Positions 7,198 to 14,118 of a stretch of 18,481 nucleotides of DNA are shown here, piece after piece. Numbering within the stretch: position 1 is the stretch's first letter; each line of letters begins with the position of its first letter. A program made the position numbers and the translations under genes. The DNA lies in NCBI GenBank assembly GCA_040381555.1, contig JBEIHC010000053.1:1-18481 (forward strand), given 5' to 3'. The notes beneath the pieces are model-generated. The model did no database searches. It saw only the letters and a program-made list of their open reading frames with translations, and had not been told where the DNA came from. The stretch comes from CANHCC01 sp040381555. Its GTDB lineage: Bacteria > Bacteroidota > Bacteroidia > J057 > RFSG01.

Positions 7198-8778
7198 ATG
7201 AGAACCAGAAATTTTATCCTAACCTGTATCATGCTATTAGCAGGGATACAGCTCAATGCTCAAACAGAAGTGCGAAAGATCGCACTCGGCCTGCACGGTG
7301 GAGTTAACCAATACAATGGAGATTTGGGAAACCGCCTGTTCAAATATACCAATCCATTTTATGGATACGGGGCAATTACCCTATCGTATTACCTAAGTCC
7401 CTCATTCAATGTGGGTATTCATGGTTCATTAGGAGATTTAGGATACAGCAATGACCGAGTAACTATGTTGTCCCGGAAGTCAGACATTAGTCTTTTGGTT
7501 TATTACAAATTGAATAATGGCAAAATTCTCCCTACAGATTCTAAATGGGAACCTTTTGCTACTGCTGGTTTAGGAATGGCAGGCTATACAGGATCTCGTT
7601 ATGGAAGTATTATTCGGGATGGTTTCCGAATAAATGACCGTTTGATTCCAATGGGAGTAGGGGTTAAATATTATTTGAACGACAAATGGGCTGTTCAATA
7701 CCAATTTTTGTATGTATTGACCAATCACGATGTTCGGGATCAAATCTTTACCCTTCCAAAAGAAAATGACAGAAATGATCATTTTGCTCAACAATCATTG
7801 GGAATTATCTGGCATTTAGGAAAAAGTAAAGGTCCGGATACCGACAAAGATGGGATTCCAGATGCTGCTGACAAATGCCCCAATACAGAAAAAGGAATGG
7901 CAGTTGATACAACCGGATGCCCAAAAGATTCAGATAGAGATGGCATAGCGGATCACTTAGACAAATGCCCTGATATGGCTGGATCACAGGCTGCGGGTGG
8001 CTGTCCTGACAAAGACAATGATGGCATTGTAGATAAAGAAGATCAATGCCCAGATCTAGCTGGGAAGGCGGATTTCAAAGGTTGCCCTGATTCTGATGGG
8101 GACGGCATTCCGGACAATACTGATACTTGTCCAAAAGTAGCGGGTAAAACTGAATTTAATGGTTGCCCTGATTCTGATGGGGACGGTATTATGGATAGTC
8201 AGGATGAGTGTCCGATGAACTCAGGCACAAAAGAGCTCAAAGGTTGTCCTGATAAAGACAAAGACGGAATCGCAGATAAAAACGATCCCTGTCCAGATGT
8301 AGCAGGCCCGGTAAATGGCTGCCCAGATAGAGATAGCGATGGCGTTGCAGATAAGGATGATAAATGCCCGGGTGCTTCAGGAACAAAAGCCAATAAAGGC
8401 TGTCCTGAAATTGATGACAATACCCGTCATATTTTAGAAATGGCCTTAACAGGTGTTCAGTTTGAGTCTGGTAAAGACATCATTAAGACCAGTTCTTACA
8501 AAATCCTAGATAACATTGTAAGCATCATGAAAGATCACCCTGAGTTTCATCTACACATCTCGGGCCATACGGATAGTCAGGGAGATGCTCAGAAAAACCA
8601 ATTGCTTTCTGAAAATCGCGCAAAAGCGGTGAAGAAATATCTTGTAGACAAAGGCATTTTAGAAACCCGATTAATTGCTGATGGATTTGGAAGTACCCAA
8701 CCAATTACCACGAATGACACTACCGAAGGTCGTTCAAAAAACAGAAGGGTAGAATTCAAAGTAGAGTTTCACGATTAA
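7198..8778 (+). CDS. Outer-membrane beta-barrel / TSP3-repeat / OmpA-domain protein
   Basis: This 526-residue envelope protein probably sits in the outer membrane and grips peptidoglycan. Residues 1-21 are a signal peptide (ending LNA before QTEV). About 22-210 look like an eight-stranded-type beta-barrel (alternating aromatic strands, LGLHGGVNQYNGDLG at the start and QQSLGIIWHLG at the end). About 213-405 hold seven thrombospondin type-3-like calcium-binding repeats (DSDGDGI-x-D, then CP and GCP), each with a cysteine pair. About 415-520 are an OmpA C-terminal domain with ISGHTDSQGD. D459 and R474 are placed as the diaminopimelate-binding pair of OmpA-like domains. A strong terminator follows 19 bases after the stop, and its own promoter is likely, so it seems monocistronic. 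Two TSP3 units share a 26-base exact match (8080-8105 and 8161-8186), indicating recent unit duplication. Confidence 0.9.
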   Translation: MRTRNFILTCIMLLAGIQLNAQTEVRKIALGLHGGVNQYNGDLGNRLFKYTNPFYGYGAITLSYYLSPSFNVGIHGSLGDLGYSNDRVTMLSRKSDISLLVYYKLNNGKILPTDSKWEPFATAGLGMAGYTGSRYGSIIRDGFRINDRLIPMGVGVKYYLNDKWAVQYQFLYVLTNHDVRDQIFTLPKENDRNDHFAQQSLGIIWHLGKSKGPDTDKDGIPDAADKCPNTEKGMAVDTTGCPKDSDRDGIADHLDKCPDMAGSQAAGGCPDKDNDGIVDKEDQCPDLAGKADFKGCPDSDGDGIPDNTDTCPKVAGKTEFNGCPDSDGDGIMDSQDECPMNSGTKELKGCPDKDKDGIADKNDPCPDVAGPVNGCPDRDSDGVADKDDKCPGASGTKANKGCPEIDDNTRHILEMALTGVQFESGKDIIKTSSYKILDNIVSIMKDHPEFHLHISGHTDSQGDAQKNQLLSENRAKAVKKYLVDKGILETRLIADGFGSTQPITTNDTTEGRSKNRRVEFKVEFHD

Positions 8779-8796
8779 TTAGTCCCAAGCAACAGT

Positions 8797-8834
8797 AAAA
8801 AACAGGCAGGCTCAGGTCTGCCTGTTTTTTTTTT
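8797..8834 (+). terminator. Rho-independent terminator of the OmpA-like gene
   Basis: An A-run followed by CAGGCAG (8803-8809), an 8-base loop, CTGCCTG (8818-8824) and ten Ts (8825-8834) make a textbook hairpin that can extend by A-T pairs. It nearly duplicates the terminator at 11566-11602. Confidence 0.9.
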
Positions 8835-8847
8835 GTGTGTTTTTATT

Positions 8848-8924
8848 GGGTGCTGCACGTGATGATATAGCCAACAATGAAAAAAGTGTGTTTTGGATAG
8901 AAAAATCAGTTGGGTGCTGCACCC
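8848..8924 (+). repeat. GGGTGCTGCAC repeat pair 1
   Basis: The left element GGGTGCTGCACG (8848-8859) and right element GGGTGCTGCACCC (8912-8924) are 64 bases apart, start to start. The right one is a 5-bp inverted repeat around CTG, whereas the left one has lost the last pairs. The pair begins 14 bases after the terminator T-run, so it lies outside the ompA-like transcript unless there is readthrough. The same element occurs in two pairs at 11616-11759. Confidence 0.75.
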
Positions 8925-9353
8925 GAAAAACATTTGAAAATACCTCAACCTAGTTTAACCACAATATCCCTATTGTTAATGAAAACTATAATATTGACAC
9001 CCCAAAACAAAGTGGTTTAGGTGTTTTTTGTAATTTATTGGGATGTCATTAGAAAATCTTGACAGATGCTGTTTATGCCCACACTTCAATCTAGCAGAGT
9101 ATGAGAAAAACCTTCAAACTTAGTTCTAATGGTTGCTAACCTTCAGTGGTATATACTTTACTGAGTCTGAAATAATAGTTAAATAAATATTAAAAATAAA
9201 ATAATTACATCTTACCTATCAATCATGCCCCCAAATTTTTATTTTTGAGCCTACCTCGAAATAAAAATATGGATATTTTTTTCGAAAGGAATTATTTCTT
9301 TAAATTTGTTTTAAAGATAAATATATTATGAATTTAAAATTTAAGCTATCGAT
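8925..9353. other. AT-rich gap before the T9SS gene
   Basis: I see no gene in these roughly 430 bases. A 12-codon frame beginning ATGAGAAAAACC at 9101 stops at once and looks accidental. The right part is very AT-rich and should hold the promoter of the downstream gene, but I find no convincing TTTG/TAnnTTTG pair. Overlapping inverted repeats at 9235-9285 are listed separately. Confidence 0.4.
9235..9285 (+). promoter_or_regulatory. Competing AT-rich inverted repeats upstream of the T9SS gene
   Basis: Arm A (9235-9248, ATTTTTATTTTTGA) can pair with arm B (9256-9270, TCGAAATAAAAATAT). Arm B can instead pair with arm C (9273-9285, ATATTTTTTTCGA). A:B and B:C exclude each other, which is the layout of an attenuator or a double operator. 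They end 68 bases before the start codon. Base composition alone makes such pairing fairly likely, so confidence is low. Confidence 0.25.
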
Positions 9354-11438
9354 ATGAAATTATACTTTAATTCGGGAAGCTCTTTATTCAGTTGCATTTC
9401 TGTTATTGGATTAATTCAGTTTGTTTTTGGTCAAACCAGTCCGGATAAGTGGCAACAATACCAACAGGATAGCTTATTACAGATACAGTGCAACAACCGC
9501 GTACTTTCAGGTTCTGTATATCCTCAGATACAAGCGAAAGCTTCAGAAAATGGATACACATTATCAATTATTGGGGATAAGCTCCGGGAGGTGGTTTGGT
9601 TTCATTCTCAAGGTCAATTGATTGAAGCAGTTGAATCGAAAGAACTTATTCCCATAACCGACCCTTTAGATTTTCACTATGCTGTAATGTTAGATAGTTT
9701 AGGATGTGTTTACACAACAGATCCGATAAGACCGGGTATTCAAAATAGTACATTATCATGTGAGGATACTTGCAATACTTCAACTATTTTGTTTACAGAA
9801 ACATTTACTCAAGCTGAACATTGCAGTTCTTCTTATAATTTCCCTCAATCATCAGATCATACTTTTTCAGGATTAAGCGTGAATGGACCTTCCTGTGCGG
9901 TACATCCTATGATTCAACAATTGAATCCATTATTGCCTGAGGGATTATTTTATTTAGAAAATAATGCAGTGAGTATTAATCCGTTTTGGAACAGAACTGA
10001 CGCATCTATGCCATCAGATGCTTTTTTAATAGGAGATCCCTGGGATTATCCTGAACTCAAAATATGGTATCATGACTTTTCACTTATTGCAGGTGAGACC
10101 TACTGCTTTAGTGTAAAAGTCTCCAATGTACAGAACAATCAATCGTCAGGTTATTTACCCGTGGTAGATTTGCGCTTTTCTGATGTTTCAGGATTTCAAT
10201 GGCCTGCATCATTTCAACTATTTGGCCAACCCCTTACCTTAAGGCATTCCGATGGATGGATGACTTTGTCCGGATCTTTTCAGGCCTCTGCTACAGGCAT
10301 CCATAGAATTGCCATAGTAAACAATGCGACTGTAAGTACAAATACGAATGGTATAGGCCGAAATCTTGCCATTGATGATATTTCATTTAAAAAGGTAGAT
10401 GTTGCCTTACCTACTTTGTCTTCAAGCCAATCTATAATTTGCACGGGGGATACAGTCACATTGTATGCCACATCCAACTTGCCGAATTATACCTGCTCTT
10501 GGTCAACAATACCTGCATCCACCATTACACAAGCTTGTAGCTTTACTGACGCACCCGTAGTCAGCACTTTATATTATATGGGAACGAGTGACCAAGGATG
10601 TAATTCATCTATTTTTATAACCGTAAAACCAACGCCGACAGTCGATTTGAAGGTTTTGAGTGAAATATGCTATGGAGATTCAGCACACATCGATTTCCAA
10701 TTTTCAGGAAATGCCCCTTGGGTTTTTCAATACACAGATGGGAGTACTATCTCGACCATTACAGCGCTGAGTTCTCCTTACAATCTATCCTTTTTACCTT
10801 CTGGTAATACAGCCATTACAGTATTTAACCTAACATCGGATGGCTGTATTCAAACGATTCCATCAACGGTAACTGTGAATCCCAGACCCCTTCCATTCGC
10901 TCTGTTAACGGGAAATTCACCCTTGACAATAGGCCAGTCAGCAACTTTAAGCGTTATACTGTCTGGAACTCCTCCCTGGGATTTCATTTGGACAGATGGA
11001 ACTACTCAATTTCCTGTAAGCGGAGTTACACAGAGTCCCTATCAATTATCCGTTACCCCAACGACAAATTTGATTTATAGTCTTGTTTCTGTTACAGATT
11101 TTTGTTCAGGTAATGTAAATGGAAGTATTGTTGCAGGTGAACCCGAAAGTGTTTCCAATCAAAAACTCAGAATGGAAGATAAATTTTCAATTGCACCAAA
11201 CCCAGTTTTTGGAAATATGATTAACATTCAAACACCATATCCAAATCCAAAACCGGACAAGATATTTATTTATGATGTACGAGGCAGAATGATTCCATTT
11301 GAAGTCATACAAACATCAAATGATCATATGACCCTGCAACTGCCCGCAGAATCCAATGGAGTTTATTTTTTGCATCTTCATTCAGGTAAGGCAATTCAGC
11401 AAATTAAATGTATCCTTACCCATAATAATTCACGATAG
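9354..11438 (+). CDS. T9SS-exported surface protein with Ig-like modules and Por-type C-terminal tail
   Basis: This 694-residue protein has a signal peptide (cleavage near G26 before QTSPDKW). Residues about 147-345 form a jelly-roll, galactose-binding-like region (FTETF at the start, TYCFSVKVSN in the middle, LAIDDISFKKV at the end). Three Ig/PKD-like modules follow at about 350-425, 428-510 and 515-595. Each opens with a C-x-G-D or equivalent turn, and two contain APWVFQYTDG / PPWDFIWTDG. Residues about 611-694 are a type A T9SS sorting domain (FSIAPNPV, IFIYDVRGRMI, NGVYFLHLHSG), recognised and removed on export to the cell surface. Adhesion or scaffold function is inferred; I see no catalytic motif. 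The stop is 128 bases before the next terminator, leaving a long 3' region. Confidence 0.85.
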   Translation: MKLYFNSGSSLFSCISVIGLIQFVFGQTSPDKWQQYQQDSLLQIQCNNRVLSGSVYPQIQAKASENGYTLSIIGDKLREVVWFHSQGQLIEAVESKELIPITDPLDFHYAVMLDSLGCVYTTDPIRPGIQNSTLSCEDTCNTSTILFTETFTQAEHCSSSYNFPQSSDHTFSGLSVNGPSCAVHPMIQQLNPLLPEGLFYLENNAVSINPFWNRTDASMPSDAFLIGDPWDYPELKIWYHDFSLIAGETYCFSVKVSNVQNNQSSGYLPVVDLRFSDVSGFQWPASFQLFGQPLTLRHSDGWMTLSGSFQASATGIHRIAIVNNATVSTNTNGIGRNLAIDDISFKKVDVALPTLSSSQSIICTGDTVTLYATSNLPNYTCSWSTIPASTITQACSFTDAPVVSTLYYMGTSDQGCNSSIFITVKPTPTVDLKVLSEICYGDSAHIDFQFSGNAPWVFQYTDGSTISTITALSSPYNLSFLPSGNTAITVFNLTSDGCIQTIPSTVTVNPRPLPFALLTGNSPLTIGQSATLSVILSGTPPWDFIWTDGTTQFPVSGVTQSPYQLSVTPTTNLIYSLVSVTDFCSGNVNGSIVAGEPESVSNQKLRMEDKFSIAPNPVFGNMINIQTPYPNPKPDKIFIYDVRGRMIPFEVIQTSNDHMTLQLPAESNGVYFLHLHSGKAIQQIKCILTHNNSR

Positions 11439-11565
11439 ATCCTTATGCACTCTGTTACTTGAATATTGAAGAGACATAATGCAAAAGGTATCTTTTATCT
11501 TGTAGTCAGGGAGGGAGCAGAAAATCAGAGAATTGCCTGCTCAGCAACTCATTAACTCTCAAATC

Positions 11566-11602
11566 AAAAAAAACAGGCAGGCGTGAGTCTGCCTGTTTTT
11601 TT
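11566..11602 (+). terminator. Rho-independent terminator downstream of the T9SS gene
   Basis: Eight As, CAGGCAG (11574-11580), an 8-base loop, CTGCCTG (11589-11595) and seven Ts (11596-11602) form a strong hairpin. It has the same stem as the terminator at 8797-8834 and the same following context leading into a GGGTGCTGCACG element. Confidence 0.9.
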
Positions 11603-11615
11603 ATGCGTTTTTATT

Positions 11616-11759
11616 GGGTGCTGCACGCAAAAAGAAACGAATTTTATAGGGTGCTGCACCCAAGATTCCTTTTTACGATAGTATAATGTAGGATTTAAGA
11701 GGAAAACGCACTCGGGTGTTGCACGCAAGGAAGATGCTTACCACTTGGGTGTTGCACCC
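11616..11759 (+). repeat. GGGTG-YTG-CAC repeat pairs 2 and 3
   Basis: Four elements are present: GGGTGCTGCACG (11616-11627), GGGTGCTGCACCC (11649-11661), GGGTGTTGCACG (11714-11725) and GGGTGTTGCACCC (11747-11759). Starts are spaced 33, 65 and 33 bases. Each pair has a left form ending CACGC and a right form ending CACCC, and the C/T at the sixth base is the same within a pair but differs between pairs. They lie between the terminator of the plus-strand T9SS gene and the convergent terminator of the minus-strand peptidase gene. I see nothing else in the 380-base gap apart from the terminators. Confidence 0.75.
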
Positions 11760-11766
11760 GAAAAAC

Positions 11767-11796
11767 AAAAAAGGCAGGGTTCGAACCTGCCTTTTT
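11767..11796 (-). terminator. Convergent (bidirectional) terminator of the S46 peptidase gene
   Basis: GGCAGG (11773-11778) and CCTGCC (11786-11791) pair around GTTCGAA, with an A-run on the left and TTTTT on the right. It can therefore end transcription in both directions. It lies 22 bases beyond the stop of the minus-strand peptidase gene and also backs up the plus-strand terminator at 11566-11602. Confidence 0.85.
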
Positions 11797-11818
11797 GTAT
11801 TCAATAAATTATTTCGAA

Positions 11819-13948
11819 TTACCGAACAATCTTCATTTCATTAATAAGATTCTGGGCACCAGCGTATTTTTCGATGATGAACAATACATATCGCATATCC
11901 ACGCAAATGGTGCGTTTGCTTGAAGGATCATAAACTAAATCTCCTGTCATAGCTTCCCAATTACCATCGAATGCACATCCAATAATTTCACCGTTGCCAT
12001 TAATAACTGGGCTACCAGAGTTTCCTCCTGTGATATCATTATCGGTTAAGAAACAAACAGGCAATTGACCATTTTCGGCATAAGAACCATAGTCTTTGTC
12101 ACGCAGCAGTTTCTCTAGTTTGGCAGGAACCTGGAATTCTTCAGAGGTATTGTCCATTTTCTCCAGGATACCTTCGGCAGTAGTAAAATAGTTATAAGAA
12201 ACTGCATCTTTAGGCTCATAAGGTCTAACGGTACCATAAGTCATACGGAGAGTGGAGTTAGCATCTGGGTAGAAAACCTTCTCTGGATTTTTCTCCATCA
12301 AAGCTTTCTGGTACAGTTTATAATTAGTAGCAAGGGTACCTTGGAAGGCTGCCATATCGGTACCATACTTAGTTCTAAACTCAGTAATAAACTCATCGGC
12401 AAACATTACAGCAGGATCCGCTCCTAATGCTTTGGCCGTTGGATTTTCGAGCAGTTTAGCCAATTTCTCTTTAGAGGAGAGGGCAGATTTTTTGTATAAA
12501 TCAGCTGCGAATTTTTCAAAAGACTCTTCAACAGATTTTGCTTTATACTTTTTAAGGATATTAGTTACAGCCGCGGCGTGAGAAGTTTTAGGCACCTCTA
12601 CATAATACTGGTAAAGTGCTGCAGCTAATTGTCTTTGATCAGTACCAACTACATAATCTTTGAACATATCGTCCAGTCCTGCCTTCATGCCTGCAATTGC
12701 TTCTGACATAGCATCAGCCTGAGTGAGGCGAGCATTTTTGATACGCGCTAAACCTGCAGCAGTGCGAACGATACCCGTGCGCGCGATACCTACATTGGTA
12801 TAAATTACCACTTGCGATTTGGATTTATAAGAAGCATAGGCTTGCTCGAGGGAGCTTAAAACACTGCCATATTTTTCTTTACGACCTGCATCTGCATTTA
12901 CCCATTGAGCGAAAGACTGATTGTCGTTACGCATTTTAGAAATAACATCTAATCTTTTCAATCCATCAGTCTGACCGATGAAGTATTTATAGCTATTGGC
13001 CATGGAAGCATAAGTATCTGCCAGTTTAATTCTCACTTCAGCAGAAGCATCCATATCTTTTTTCATTATCTCTAAATGCTTCCCGATAGCCTTGATCAGT
13101 GCTGGATTATAAGCATTCACATTATAATCTAGTGCGTCAGCCACCAAATAACGATCGGTACGCCCTGGATATCCAAACACCATAGCAAAATCATTTTCTT
13201 TTACTCCCTTAACAGACACAGGGAAATAATATTTAGGTGTATAGGGCACATTATCAGGAGAATATGCAGCAGGTTTTCCATCTTTACCTGCATATATTCT
13301 AAAGAGAGAAAAGTCCCCTGTATGTCTGGGCCACATCCAATTGTCCGTATCCCCACCGAATTTCCCTACTGCAGAAGGAGGAGCACCCACCAGTCTGACA
13401 TCCAAGAATTTCTCATAAACAAAGAGGAAGTATTGATTTCCAGCAAACATTTCTTTTACACTGGCAGTATAGTGACTATCCTTGGTAGCTTCTTCGGTGA
13501 TGGCTTTTATCTCCTTTTCTTTGCTTTCAGCATTCGTCATACGCTCGGTTACATCTTCCATTCTGACGAGAATTGAAGCATATACTTCTGGGCAGGAGAG
13601 TTCTTCTTTTTTAGAATAAGCCCAGAACCCATTGGTCAAATAATCATCTTTAACAGAACTATGAAACTGAATGGAACTGAAGGCACAATGATGATTGGTT
13701 AGCATAAGGCCTTCTCCAGAGATTAGTTCACCAGTACAGAACCCCCCAAGGGAGACTACAGCATCTTTCATGCTTCCTTGGTTCACATTGTAGATTTCAT
13801 CAGCGGTCAGTTTGAATCCTTTTTTCTGCATATCAGACTGATTCAATTTCCCGATAAGAAGCGGAAGCCACATTCCTTCATCCTTTCCCGCAAAGACGGA
13901 AGGAAGAAGGACAAATGCGATTAAAATGATGGTAAAAAGTTTTTTCAT
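11819..13948 (-). CDS. S46-family dipeptidyl-peptidase, DPP7 type
   Basis: This 709-residue exopeptidase is predicted to be periplasmic or outer-surface and to release dipeptides from the N-terminus of oligopeptides, a feeding route typical of protein-using Bacteroidota. The signal peptide ends near A20 (PSVFA before GKDEGMW). The trypsin-like triad is visible: H87 in LTNHHC, an aspartate probably D212 in RHTGDFSLFR (after GGDTDNWMW), and S644 in GGNSGSPV. G662 lies 18 residues after the serine in AFDGNWEAM. In the family, Gly here marks DPP7 (hydrophobic P1) and Arg marks DPP11 (Asp/Glu P1). The usual helical domain interrupts the double barrel. A -7-like box lies 22 bases upstream and a bidirectional terminator lies downstream, so it is likely monocistronic. 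Confidence 0.93.
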   Translation of the reverse strand: MKKLFTIILIAFVLLPSVFAGKDEGMWLPLLIGKLNQSDMQKKGFKLTADEIYNVNQGSMKDAVVSLGGFCTGELISGEGLMLTNHHCAFSSIQFHSSVKDDYLTNGFWAYSKKEELSCPEVYASILVRMEDVTERMTNAESKEKEIKAITEEATKDSHYTASVKEMFAGNQYFLFVYEKFLDVRLVGAPPSAVGKFGGDTDNWMWPRHTGDFSLFRIYAGKDGKPAAYSPDNVPYTPKYYFPVSVKGVKENDFAMVFGYPGRTDRYLVADALDYNVNAYNPALIKAIGKHLEIMKKDMDASAEVRIKLADTYASMANSYKYFIGQTDGLKRLDVISKMRNDNQSFAQWVNADAGRKEKYGSVLSSLEQAYASYKSKSQVVIYTNVGIARTGIVRTAAGLARIKNARLTQADAMSEAIAGMKAGLDDMFKDYVVGTDQRQLAAALYQYYVEVPKTSHAAAVTNILKKYKAKSVEESFEKFAADLYKKSALSSKEKLAKLLENPTAKALGADPAVMFADEFITEFRTKYGTDMAAFQGTLATNYKLYQKALMEKNPEKVFYPDANSTLRMTYGTVRPYEPKDAVSYNYFTTAEGILEKMDNTSEEFQVPAKLEKLLRDKDYGSYAENGQLPVCFLTDNDITGGNSGSPVINGNGEIIGCAFDGNWEAMTGDLVYDPSSKRTICVDMRYVLFIIEKYAGAQNLINEMKIVR

Positions 13949-13970
13949 AAAAATGCGTTTATATTGAGGA

Positions 13971-13978
13971 CAAATTTA
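13971..13978 (-). promoter_or_regulatory. -7 box of the S46 peptidase gene
   Basis: On the minus strand this reads TAAATTTG, an exact TAnnTTTG match, ending 22 bases before the ATG. No good TTTG is found 19-22 bases upstream, so only the -7 element is claimed. Confidence 0.35.
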
Positions 13979-14118
13979 GAAAAATAAGGTTGAAGCAGGT
14001 GTAGTAAGGCCTAGGTTTCATCAGGAAAATAATCCGTCCATCCTTTTATCGTGAATCGAGGGATAAGATTATGTTCAAATATTCCGCCATTTTGGACATC
14101 AACTCTCTAGAAAGCTTC

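Noticed and set aside
8199..8420. Minus-strand frame within the TSP3 region, rich in LSLSGQP repeats
   Set aside because: Its repeats are the complement of the DSDGDG-type coding repeats, so it is a shadow of the plus-strand gene.
9101..9139. Small peptide gene starting ATGAGAAAAACC
   Set aside because: It has only 12 codons with no ribosome site, promoter or partner and is probably accidental.
8848..11759. Spaced repeats as a CRISPR array
   Set aside because: The repeats are only 12-13 bases, spacers are 21 or about 52 bases, copies are few and split between two gaps, and no cas genes are present.
11767..11796. GGTTCGAACC inside the hairpin resembles a tRNA T-arm, suggesting a tRNA or an attachment site
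   Set aside because: There are no anticodon or D arms and no CCA or acceptor stem around it. The A-run, stem and T-run explain it as a convergent terminator.
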